Part shown: positions 21,507 to 31,619 of the stretch, piece by piece
Layout of the letters: each line of letters starts with the position of its first letter
Position numbering within the stretch: the stretch's first letter is position 1
NCBI RefSeq assembly: GCF_001039355.2
Contig: NW_019776113.1
Location: forward strand, 237,418-274,284
DNA from: Lingula anatina
Lineage: Eukaryota > Brachiopoda > Lingulata > Lingulida > Lingulidae
Reading direction: 5' to 3'
Length of the DNA: 36,867 nt
Translations under genes and position numbers: made by a program
The notes under the pieces: model-generated
What the model was told of the DNA's origin: nothing
Databases searched by the model: none
Seen by the model: the letters and a program-made list of their open reading frames with translations, nothing else

Positions 21507-24310
21507 TTAAGTTTTACATGACGGACAGAAGGTTTTCTTTTTCTTTTCAACGTCGTCTTTCTCTAGTAAATCACACAAACTGTTGTGCCTTCTCTCTCCC
21601 AGCCTAAACCTTTTTAGCATAGAGTCTAACAGGCTTGTGAATAACTGTTCAACGTTTGTATTTGATTCAGAGCTGACTTCTGTGTACGGGATTTCCAAGT
21701 CCTCCGCTCTTTTGAGTGCCGTTTCCACGCTGATTGCCCGTTCATTCGTGAGGTGACACCGGGAACCGACCAACATCGCTTGGACGTTATCAGGACCGTA
21801 CTCCTTCAAATCTCTGTACCTAAGTAAAACAAACCAATAACATAAAACGCAGAACATGTTTACAATTAATAAGACACGCCTCGATAAACTTCAGCGCCCT
21901 GAACGAATGGGCATACAACTGATTGATTGTTGATGATACATTTGATTGTTGTGGTGAAATTTCTAACGATAAATAAAGATAACCGTAAAGTTATTTTTAT
22001 GCAATTTTTACGAGCGAAGAAACCACCCGTGTTTTGACAAGGAATGTTGGAACTGTTAGCTTCTGAACCGTATAATTTGTTTGCGACTCAGTTGCAAATT
22101 TAATGCATCGAATAGTTTTGTTTCAATAGGCATTACATGACTTATATTCCTGGTCGTTGGTTGTTTTGTTTATAAAGGGTGAAATCCTTCTCATATATAT
22201 CTTTTTTTGCACTATCTACAGTGTATCTGCACTTGAAATAATCCAGTCACCCCAGTGCTTGTCAAATAAACACTTCAGTGTACACGACGATCATGGGTCC
22301 AACAACGTGACCGAAAGGTTGGCTTACCTAAGCTTAACAAAAGGGGGCTTCACTTTAATCTAATAACTACAAAGCCTTTTTATCTCAAATTAAAGTTGGA
22401 TGGCACTATGGAAAAAAACCAAAAAGATATAACTATAACACAGACATTAAAAGACTGATATGAAAACTCTTATGACTGTTAAAACTGTAAGAAGTTATAA
22501 TCTCCAAAATAAAAAAAAATCATAAAACTTTTTTTTCAAATTTGACAAAATCCTGCATCTTACCAGTTCGTGACATCATCAAATGATTTCTGATTGGTGA
22601 CGTCAAATAAGATGATGCAGCCATGAGCTCCTCTGTAGTACGAAGCGGTCAAACTGCGGTATCTCTCTAATCCTATAAAGTAAACGCATTCAATTTAATT
22701 GTAAACATTACAATCGTTGATTATGTAATCATTATACAAAAATGGCATCGTTCTGCAGATAAGATGGCGTTTAAGATTACTTTGTTCAGTAATAGCGATT
22801 GGTAAACGTAGAATATTTACGTAATGAATACACATTCTACGGCGGGGCCGATCTTGGAGGGCGTCTAGTTTGTAGTAATGTCCTTTTCAATATACTTAAC
22901 TCCCCCCTCCCCCCTCACACACACACACACACACACACACACTTGTAAATACTCATGGAGCTCAAATGTAAGCACAGGTTTCACGACTGTATTCTACGTA
23001 CATCATTCTTAGCGCATCTAAAATCTAATCTAGGTGCAATTCTAGATTCAATTTCCTCACTGGCCTTGACCATTCCAGGTATGTGCCTAAACTGTCATTT
23101 GTATTCATTGTTATCGCGCGCTGTCACAGCTTACATCCTGACTTGTGAAAATGCTCATTATGGCAGGATTCAATAAACAGCCATTTCAGATAAGCAATTT
23201 GTTCGTCGGGTACTAAATATGGAGGCATCCTGGCTTGATAACAATGTCAACAATGCAGGTTTAATATTAGAGGCAGTCTGTCCATGTACTGGAGCTGTGA
23301 ATCACAGGGCGGGGAATACTTGTTGCCAGGTGGACTACAATGTACGCACGGGGCAGGTAAAATACCTGTAGGCCCTACTCTCTGATGCTGTGTATTCATT
23401 CCACATCAAAATAACACAGACTTAACTTCAACGTCTCAGGAATGCCATTCTTTTTTTGTAATTCAAGACCTGGGGCAGCTTTATTTGTTGTACTGACAGT
23501 AGTCTAAGAATCAAATGATCTAGTCACAATAAACATGTAAGAGTCACACTTAACGACTACCTGAAAGTAACAATTGAAAGCCTACAAAGGACACCTTCCA
23601 CTGCAAAGGGGGTCTATAATTAGGGTCATGGGGCCAACAGAATAGCTGCCACAAAACAAACCCGTGCTGTTTGGTATTGGTGTGTGAGTGTGTGTGCGTG
23701 GGGGGGCTCATAAATCGGCTGAGAAATCAGGTGGCACTCACTGTGACGGCCAAACCTTGGGAGTATTAGCTGATCTTCACAGTTGAACTACAATACTGAG
23801 TCTATGCGACGAGTCGGTGAATGAAGCAAATATGAAAACTATATCCCACATGCTATATACGAAGTAGGCCTATTGATAACTGGTGTAAACAAAGTAACCC
23901 AGCAGCGGGCGTAGAGAAAGAGCTCCCTTGATATTAAGATCAGTGTCAAACTTAGTCTTAAGTATAATATGGAAAAGGGCGATCTTGATCAAGCTCGTTA
24001 GGTCTTTGATATCAGTATGGCTGAAACTAAAGCTAGGACCCATGAAACTGTGCAATGTATTCAACTTACCGGCGGTATCCCTGATTTCAATGCGAACTCT
24101 CTTGTCAAAGCGCACTAGCTCTTTCACCATGCAATCGTTGTCTTCGTGTTTTCCAGTCGTTGTAATTAATTTAGAATGACCATGAACGTACGTCCTGATC
24201 AAGCTTGACTTGCCGACACCCCGGTTCCCCACCAGTACCACACGAAAGTTGAAATCGAAGCCTGTATATCGAGAGCTCACGCTCAACCGCGGCCTGCTAC
24301 TGGCCGCCAT
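21507..24310 (-). CDS. Atypical Rab-like small GTPase, complete, three exons
   Basis: Exons 24310-24070, 22672-22564 and 21819-21507 join in phase (663 nt, 220 residues, TAA at 21509-21507). Donors are G|GTAAGT and TG|GTAAGA, acceptors TTTATAG and TTACTTAG. The ATG has A at -3 and G at +4. The fold is that of a Rab: P-loop GNRGVGKSS (28-36), DTAGLER (78-84), and the Rab1/8-like stretch LTASYYRGAHGCIILFDVT (88-106). Several key positions differ from the family: Arg30 at the Ras Gly12 position, Leu82 for the catalytic Gln, Arg77 for the usual Trp, four extra interswitch residues with no IGVDF motif, SRCH (136-139) for NKxD, and VSSE (165-168) for TSAK. A lysine run (209-212) precedes FCPSCKT, not a standard prenylation signal. 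All exons are intact, so this looks like a divergent but functional gene, perhaps regulated by binding rather than hydrolysis. I cannot name an orthologue. Confidence 0.88.
22917..22942. repeat. (CA)n microsatellite in the first Rab intron
   Basis: About 26 bp of CA preceded by a C-rich stretch, inside the intron between the first and second exons of the Rab-like gene. Confidence 0.9.
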
Positions 24311-24347
24311 GATGAAGCTCTCCTAAAATAGAAACAGTAATATATGA

Positions 24348-24355
24348 TGACGTCA
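24348..24355. promoter_or_regulatory. CRE palindrome upstream of the Rab-like gene
   Basis: TGACGTCA lies 37 bp before the start codon. The start codon itself sits in ATGGCGGC, a YY1-like motif common at animal housekeeping promoters. Together they mark a likely TATA-less promoter driving minus-strand transcription. The motif is short, so this is suggestive only. Confidence 0.45.
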
Positions 24356-24550
24356 TACAAAGGGAATTCCCAAGTTGATTGGAATCCGTTGTTGAACTAC
24401 TTTTGGTACTTCAGGTTAGTATTCTTAAACAGAAAAAAATTTGTGTAAATAAATACCAACCTGCTGATTTAAAATTTAAACAGTTTCTATCTTATCTATC
24501 TACTTATTTAAACCCTAAAGATCCATACCTTGAATGTTGAGGTCGTTATT

Positions 24551-24719
24551 CAGGGGCGGATTTAGGCCGTCTTCTGGGTCTTCCAGAAGACGGTCAGATT
24601 TTCAAGTTTACATTGACAGTTATCTATTTTTTTCTGTCGGAAGACGGTCAAAAAATGGAGGATGGATCAATAAATATAATATGGAAGACTGTCAGAAAAT
24701 ATCTCTGGATCCGCCCCTG
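24551..24719. mobile_element. 169-bp MITE with CAGGGGCGGAT ends, copy 1
   Basis: The terminal inverted repeats are CAGGGGCGGAT and ATCCGCCCCTG. TATT occurs on both sides, perhaps a target duplication. A hairpin GTCTTCTGG/CCAGAAGAC lies near the left end. CAGGGGCGG termini are typical of hAT-like non-autonomous elements, which would predict an 8-bp duplication not seen here. Related copies lie at 31880-32047 and 32662-32828. Confidence 0.75.
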
Positions 24720-25082
24720 TATTGATCAACTAACTAGGCTTACTACAGTTATTAGACACATAGACACACGCAAACACCTGTCAACTACATGAAAAAAGAC
24801 ATGCTAATCATGCAGTATAAGGCAACTATTAAACGTCAGTTGAACATTTTAACACCCCTCACTCTCATTCACCTGACCCCTTCCCTCATACAAGCTTTCT
24901 GTAAATTTGTTTACTGAGTCTGTAGGGATGTAGCCGTATTTCCAGTCAAGCAGCTACGGTTTACTTTAGGTATCGCTATCAAAAGGCCTGCTGAGATAGC
25001 TCATACCAAGAAGTTATATTCTTCAACTTCTTGCTCATACTAAGTTGAACTGCCACAACTGGACAAAACAAAATGCGACATC
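24720..25082. other. Intergenic, nothing recognised
   Basis: AT-rich sequence between two transposon insertions; no exon or repeat noted. Confidence 0.4.
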
Positions 25083-25523
25083 TTAGGCTCTATTCCCATA
25101 GATTTTAGATCGATCTATCCCCGCGGGGAGTCTCACTAGATTACTTTCAGATAATCCGACTTACATGTCCGTCCCGCCTACTACAAGCTGTAGAGGGGGT
25201 AATTAACTTTCGTGTCCGCCCGGCAGACAGCTATTTAGCGTGAACCCCCAGGGAGTTAGGTCGATCTAAAGTAGGTCGATCTAATCTATGGAAATGGGGT
25301 GTTAGGCTCTATTCCCATAGATTTTAGATCGATCTATCCCCGCGGGGAGTCTCACTAGATTACTTTCAGATAATCCGACTTAAATGTCCGTCCCGCGTTC
25401 TACAAGCTGTAAGGGGGTAATTAACTTTCGTGTCCGCCCGGCTGACAGCTATTTAGCGTGAACCCCCAGGGAGTTAGGTCGATCTAAAGTAGGTCGATCT
25501 AATCTATGGAAATGGGGTGTAAG
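25083..25523. mobile_element. Tandem pair of palindromic MITEs sharing a TTAG junction
   Basis: Two copies of about 215 bp, 25087-25301 and 25306-25519, are nearly identical (a handful of substitutions and one indel) and separated only by TTAG. TTAG precedes the first copy and TAAG follows the second. Each begins CTCTATTCCCATAGATT, contains the palindrome TAGATCGATCTA, and ends CTATGGAAATGGGG, an imperfect inverted match of its start. The same module occurs at about 8262-8500 and 34233-34447. Confidence 0.8.
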
Positions 25524-27978
25524 GCCTATTTAAGACGCATCTACCAATAAAATTTTTGAAATATATTCAGGTGTATTATTTGAAAAAGGTGTCCCTTTTC
25601 GATTCAAACACCCAAATATATTTTTTACATTAACACGGTGTCACTTTCATTTGGTGCATAGGCCTACATGCACATCTACGTTGCGACTTTTAGCACAGTT
25701 CACACATTCTGAAGTACTGAAAAACTGACTTGAATGGAGTAGGCAGAACGAGGATTCCACTCTCAAACGTTTATGTAAATAAATGAATATACTCGAAATA
25801 TTCCATGCCACTGCCAAGAAATTTGATGAAGATGAACGCCGCTGAAACTTTCTCGGTTAAGATCTTACCGTCTGTAAACATTGCTGCATATACGGCGACA
25901 GAGAAGCGTCTGCTGAGAGTGGAATATGAAGAGTTCGGGGGATCGCCATTGGCGAATAAATCCCAGTTTGGTTTTTTGGCACGTCAATAGCGAGTTTTTC
26001 ATGCATTTTTTCTGTAGCTTCCTGCATCGATTTAATATTTGTACAATGTTTTTCTCTTTATTTTGACACAGCATGTAATGCATCGGTCCCTGCACATGTG
26101 ATCCGGTGACTTTTTTGAAAATCCAAGCAGACAATGTAAATCCTTTTTTTTCTTCAAAAATTGTAGAGATACTGATCCACGACAGAGTGCCTGTTAGATC
26201 TATCTCCTTTAGCTTGTACGCTGTGTGGCCCTTTCTGTTGTAAATATTGGAGTATATTCTGTACGCTTCAACTGCACTTGCACTATTCCTTTTTCAGAAA
26301 AATTCTTTAGTACAAATCGTATGAGTAACTGTCACCATTCACCAATTTTGTATATTCCGGATCAACTGGACACCTGAACCACCAAGTGACCTTCTGTCCC
26401 GTCCGGAGACGTTATAATAGGTGGCTGCTAAACAAAGGACACGTGTCTTCGTAAATATTAGTTCCCTGCTAATATAAAGTATTCAAAGGGACGTCACAGT
26501 TCTCATCCCCGTGTTACATAATATACAATACCTCGTCCTTATCACATGCGTCGCGAATCATTTGTGCAATGGTCATTAGTTGTCTGCAGATTACACTGCG
26601 ATATTCCTAACCACACGCTTATCTGCCTTAACACTAAAACCCTACCACGAAGATATCACATCGAAGTTTGGTATACAGGGCCTCATGTTTATTTCATATG
26701 TATACTATTAAATTTTCCATGGGTTCATTTTGTGTTATTCTTCATCTCGTTTATCTAATCCATCTTTCTTTTATGCCTGCAATTCCACTTTCTCGATAAC
26801 TACATGTATATACTTCATTGTGTTACGGTATGTCTCTATCAAATATCTTATTTAGCTTTTCATAATAAATATTGAAAACCGCCAGCCTGCCTCTAGGTTT
26901 CCCTCATTTTCGTCTATAGTAATAAAACACTGGCCAGGGAAGTGATAAATCACCCGGCTATCACATGTATAAGAATAGATTTGTCAATGTCCTGGCTTTT
27001 AGGCATTCTCTGCGCAGGGGGACTGAACTCTTTTAATATTCACTATCCTTGTTTTTCATCGTTGAAAAGGGAGATGGGTAAATAATAAAGCTTAAAGATG
27101 GACAAATCACTTTCAGTATATAAAAGGCGTGTTTAACTCTCGACATTTGTAAAAATGAAAGTAATAAAAGTCTTTGGGATAAGCACGAGAACTGAAATCG
27201 AGAAATTATGATCGAAAAGAGAAACTATGTTTATTCATATGATTTATGTTTTGAGTTAAAGTCTAAAAGATAATCGTCTTCCACTTGAGATTAACGCTTA
27301 TTAGATTATTGCTACAGCAACAAGGTGCATCGGATGTGAATATAACTCGATAAAGTGATTAAAATCAAATAACATGGCTAAGGGGGGCTAGCTGCCCAAA
27401 TTCCATTTCCTGTGTATGACAAAATCAAGGAACAAAAGCTTAAAGAGCCCATTGTGTAAGGCATTTGTCTGCGATCCAAGTCACCCTGCAGACAACAGGC
27501 CATGGTGATCTTACCGTAAGCACTTCCTCTTTAATTGGAGGAAATGAAGTATTGGAGAGGATCCATTTTCACGCTAGATTTATCGTCGACTCCTTGAGAA
27601 ATCATCACGCGCGCGCGCACACAGACACGCACGAAAATGTGTATGCTTGGCATTTTCCCTAACAGACTAAAGTGAAGGTGTGCGGGTTTATTGAATAGTT
27701 ACATTTATCAAAAGAGATTTTTAAAGTAAGATTAGATAAAACATTGGGTTTAATCTCACATTAAAGCCTTAAGCCGGTATAAAAATATGTAAGGTTGTTA
27801 GTTACATGTACATGTAAGTTTTCCTTCAAAACATCTGCTAATATCAAATATCTAAGTGAATGTAAGAAACATCAGTTTTAACCACAAGACCAAATTTTAT
27901 ACTGGACGAAATGACTGTAACAAATATATGAGTATAGCACCATAGACGCAGAGATTCATTGGTACCACCAGCGTATAC
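25524..27978. other. Intergenic, nothing recognised
   Basis: It holds a 12-bp inverted repeat ATTCCACTCTCA (25754-25765) / TGAGAGTGGAAT (25914-25925), possibly the ends of a decayed element. Opposed short frames near 25805-26134 are shadows of one another and lack splice sites. No gene is supported. Confidence 0.4.
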
Positions 27979-28206
27979 GTACCGCCAGCGTATACGCTGG
28001 CGGTACTCATGGTTTTAGTCCCGACCCGTCTCGTACAGCTCCGCCGGCTCCTGCGGCTCCGCCGGCTCCGCAGTCGGGCGCCGGAAACAAGTCACCGTTA
28101 CCGCTTCTCCTCCTAGACCGCCAGGACCTGTGTCCCCATCTCTTGGATTTAGGTCACATATAATCTCAACTTGAACACCCTGGTTTTTTTGTCTTTGTCG
28201 GTGCAT
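27961..28206. repeat. 28-bp perfect palindrome beside a GC-rich repeat island
   Basis: GTACCGCCAGCGTA followed directly by TACGCTGGCGGTAC (27979-28006) is a perfect palindrome without spacer. A diverged half copy (27961-27978, GGTACCACCAGCGTATAC) precedes it. The next 190 bp are unusually GC-rich for the window and repeat GGCTCCGCC-type units. A minus-strand frame across it (63 codons, Pro/Glu-rich end) is probably a by-product of the repeat. Confidence 0.6.
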
Positions 28207-28210
28207 TGGC

Positions 28211-28830
28211 CTAGGCGTGACACTTGTTGAAATGCACCCTTGTCAAAATTTTTGAAAATTCAAGGCTAAATATCTCCCAAACCAAAGGAATTATGGGAAA
28301 AATTACTACAGAAGTCTGACCGAAAGTCATATGTGGAGATTCCAAATATGCCCTTGGATTTGACTTTTGACCATTTTTTCAAGGTCAAACAAGCCAAAAT
28401 TTTCTAAAAATGGGAATTTTCTGCAAAAAAAAAAATTTGTTTGTGCTATTTTTTGGAAACTACACAGATCTAAGCTCTCCTGTTATAGTGAGGGGTTACA
28501 ATTGGGGGCTCCTTTCATCTTTGGGAGTTTGGGGTCAATCGGTGCATTTTCAAGGGAGAAGCAGCCATTAGATACCGAAACTGAAAACTTGCTTTTATTC
28601 TGGAATGGTAAATGCCAGAGACCTTTTGTTCATTACATTTTCTAGAACTTGTCAAGTGCAATACTGGAGGTGGTGTCCATTTTTTTTGTTTTCGATATGG
28701 TTTAGGCATTGCGCTATATCAAAAATTACAACATTGCAATATTCAGAGGGGAAAATGTTAAATATTCCAAAATTAGCAGAGATATGCCCATAGTTACTAT
28801 TGAACTTGAATAGGAAGTTATATTAACCGA
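28211..28830. other. Unassigned, repeat-like sequence
   Basis: The segment includes an inverted TTTGACC/GGTCAAA pair around 28361-28388 and overlapping frames on both strands with no splice logic. Its texture suggests old transposon sequence, but no termini were found. Confidence 0.25.
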
Positions 28831-28836
28831 TTACAG

Positions 28837-28880
28837 TGACGTCATATTTGCTCCGTAACACTAGTCCCGCGGCCATGCTG
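28837..28880. promoter_or_regulatory. Possible promoter fragment: CRE plus YY1-like motif
   Basis: TGACGTCA (28837-28844) is followed 29 bp later by GCGGCCATGCTGG. The arrangement resembles the start of the Rab-like gene, but frames from either strand close quickly (minus-strand ATGGCCGCG runs 17 codons). It could be a non-coding first exon or chance. Confidence 0.25.
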
Positions 28881-29079
28881 GAGGGAATGAACGACGGGGA
28901 ATAGTAGCGTAAATATAAGTAAACCAAATAAAATAATGTAAACTTCATATCACGATCAAGGACACCAAAGGGAAAAGGATATATACAAGCTGAGGCTTCA
29001 GCTGATCAGCGGGATCGACCGATATGAACTCAAGACAGTCTAAAAACGTGAAATCCTACTAAATGCTACTTACCCAACA

Positions 29080-30068
29080 TCGTGTTGTCAGAAGAGTTCA
29101 GTTATCTTGTACTTTATTTTTCTTGTTCATTGGGTAATAACAGTTATAGTTTGAGAGAGTTTAATGTGTAATCATAAGTTTAACCATAAATAGAAGCAAC
29201 TGTTTTCATAAAGGATAGATATAAAACATTTGAGCTGATCATTAGGATAAACCCTTGTGGATTCAAGGAAGAATGTATGATTGTCTTATGACATGAAATA
29301 TTGCTGTTAGTTATGACTTATCTTTACATCGTGAAGCTGTCAGAAATTATTTCAGCATACTTGTACTTCATATTGGTTCATTAGAAAGTACATGTAACAA
29401 GACTGTTGTTCATTCATATAAGCAGCATTGTTAGCATTTTATTATTAGTTCAGTCATTCACAGAAGCATTTGTTAGGCACTACAAATATCCTCAAACCTC
29501 AGTTTAAGTGGGACTTAGAGAATGGGAATTTGCCATGGGACTATACACTTGATATCAATGGAGCAATAGAAACTATGTCAATGATGAAAAAGACGTGTCC
29601 TTTGTATCAAAATAAAGCTGGTGAGTTGTGTTGTAAATAAGTTTTCAAAATACATCTACTGTCATAAAAAGTATTGTATCAAACTGATTTTATAAAATTT
29701 TATATACCATTTGCATTGAGAATATTTTGCTAGGTATTCAGTGAACAAAATTCATGTATTTTAAATTTACTTTAAAACTGCAATATCAGGTATTTGTTGT
29801 TCTCTTTTTTTAATGTAAAGCCTAACTATATTGGGGATTTTCAGATGCTATTGTTTATACAGTACAGAAGTAAAGTATACAGAACATTTGCTCTATACCA
29901 TCATCAACTTTTTAAATTATTTCAGCATTCTTGTACTTCATTTTGGTTCATTAGAAAGTACATGTAACGAGACTGTTGTTTGAGAGAGTTTAATATTCAC
30001 CATGAATGCAACCATTCATATAAGCAACATTGTTAGGATTTTATTATTATTCAGTCATTCACAGAAGC
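29080..30068. repeat. Three dispersed direct copies of an approximately 140-bp AT-rich unit
   Basis: Copies at about 29330-29471 and 29911-30068 share long near-identical blocks such as GGTTCATTAGAAAGTACATG and CAGTCATTCACAGAAGCA. The third has an extra insert beginning TTTGAGAGAGTTTAAT. That insert phrase also occurs in a more diverged first copy at about 29080-29220. All are in the same orientation, consistent with local duplication or clustered insertions. Confidence 0.7.
29464..29620 (+). CDS. Candidate orphan internal exon, unrecognised
   Basis: The acceptor TCATTCACAG (29461-29463) and the strong donor GCTG|GTGAGTTG (29621) bound 157 nt open in one frame. The frame is closed just upstream by TAG. 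It encodes about 52 residues including QFKWDLENGNLPWDYTLD and MMKKTCPLYQNKAG, a composition that looks protein-like. The acceptor lies inside a repeat unit, which weakens the case, and an alternative acceptor at 29476 is possible. No partner exon was found in phase and I do not recognise the family. Confidence 0.35.
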
Positions 30069-30360
30069 AAGGCATTTTTCACAATCATGTATTTATGATG
30101 TCCAATGTAAAATAATAATTCAGTTCATGAATTGATTTCTGCAACCATTTACTTAAACATATAGGAAAAGTGCACATTTTGTATGAATAAAAGTGAACAT
30201 GAAATGCTGAGTTCAATTAAATAACTCCTGTCATGCACTGGATTTCACTCTCCTGATGTTCAGATCCTGTCTCCTCAGCTGGTCACAGAGGTCTAGGAAT
30301 ATTTTTTGCTGCTTCTACCTTGTGTGTCATCTAGCTGCCTTTTGTACCTGTCATCAAAAG

Positions 30361-30382
30361 CTTCCGTTTTTTTTTTTTTTTA
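30361..30382 (+). repeat. Poly-T tract
   Basis: A run of T interrupted only at its start, in otherwise featureless intergenic sequence (29641-30760). Confidence 0.6.
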
Positions 30383-30768
30383 ATAATTTACTTGCACCCA
30401 ATCAGTGTGGCTTGGTGGGAAATGCCTGATCAATTTCCTACATGTAAATCTAAATTAATAGAAAGATAACAATAGTGATTTTTATTCATATTATAACTTA
30501 CAACATTACAGTTGAAAGGAGCAGAATTTAACATTTTTACAGAGGAAAGTGCAAAATTATTTCATGAGGTTATTAAAGTTATATGTCAATTACACCTGAG
30601 GTAGAATTTACTTGCAAAATAAAATTACTCTTATCACTACACCAAATCGAAAATTAAGCCACTAACTTCCAAATACACTTCATACAGGTAATTGATTTAA
30701 TTGGCCCAGCTCAGCTGTGTACAGTACAAATATAGCCTTGACACTAATTGGGAATAATGCTAACCAGG

Positions 30769-30844
30769 TATAAAAGAGGTAGGTGACAGCCGATAAAATC
30801 TAGAGAGCACCGTAACTGATAACAAATTACACCCAAGGCAATAG
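30769..30844 (+). promoter_or_regulatory. Candidate TATA promoter and non-coding first exon
   Basis: TATAAAAG at 30769-30776 is followed, about 68 nt on, by a consensus donor AATAG|GTGAGT (30845). A short 5' non-coding exon starting near 30800 would fit. It pairs naturally with the acceptor at 31022-31023 and the Kozak-context ATG at 31141. Confidence 0.4.
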
Positions 30845-31023
30845 GTGAGTCTTCATTATAAAAGTCGAAACCCTGCCTGGGTATTTCCACACGTTTTAAC
30901 AAATTAACACACTCTCCATCCACACTTTTTGGGCACTACTTTAAATATATACGTGCGCCCCAAACGCACACACCTAGGTCTTTGGTGTTCTACTGTTTTT
31001 TCTTTTATGGTTAATCTGCACAG

Positions 31024-31182
31024 TTGGCTCTTCATTCTTTGCTATTAAATAAATTAGTTTTATCCTTTACTTTTCCGAAGAGTCTTGATTCAAAGCCACC
31101 TCGCCGTCTCTCCTCCGTTTATGGTTTTAGTTCCTTCACCATGGATTTTTACCACTGCAGGCAGTCTGTGAACGCTTGTAAA
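31024..31182 (+). CDS. Candidate first coding exon of an unidentified gene, 3' partial
   Basis: A pyrimidine-rich tract (TACTGTTTTTTCTTTTATGG) precedes an acceptor CTGCACAG, so an exon could begin at 31024. The ATG at 31141 stands in a near-ideal CACCATGG context and encodes MDFYHCRQSVNACK, then the consensus donor AAA|GTAAGT at 31183. With the TATA box and donor at 30.77-30.84 kb this makes a plausible gene start on the plus strand. No continuing exon could be identified before the window ends, and 14 residues are too few to name it. Confidence 0.35.
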
Positions 31183-31619
31183 GTAAGTTACCTTCTCTCG
31201 ATCAAATACCCTGCAGTAATTCATCATTTTGCTCGGTTAAATATGAAAAAAAATACAGAAAACGAAAACTGAACTACAGACATGGCTTGTTCATGCGCAG
31301 CAGACGATTCCGGTCTCCCTCCAGTATGGCTGCCGTTTGTTTTGATGACGCAGGCTCTAATGGGTCAATACAAGAAAGTGGTCTCTATCCAACCTTAAAC
31401 CCCTTAAATAACTGAGTAGTGCAATCCCTTCATTGCCAGTATTGAAATAACTTCCACCTGCCTTTTCTTGCTCTTTTGTTAACACTGTCGTGCTGGTGTA
31501 ATTAGGCCCACGGAAAGCTCATTCATGACAAGGAAGTTATCAGTGGATGTGAGGACAACACAAAATCAAGGGGCAGTGACGGTGGTCATCTCTCGCATTC
31601 ATTTATTGTGTAAGCAAGT
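31183..31619. other. Promoter-like segment without identified gene
   Basis: Around 31296-31365 lie TTCCGG (ETS-like), CCCTCCAGTATGGCTGCCG (YY1-like) and GATGACGCA. The ATG at 31325 opens only 30 codons. Nothing else was recognised. Confidence 0.25.

Noticed and set aside
28015-28206. Pro/Glu-rich 63-codon minus-strand frame
   Set aside because: It results from GGCTCCGCC-type repeats; all frames are open there and no donor pairs with it convincingly.
28975-29075. Minus-strand donor ATGTTGG|GTAAGT near 29070 as a first coding exon
   Set aside because: It gives only two codons and no in-phase downstream exon was found; a good donor hexamer alone is not evidence.
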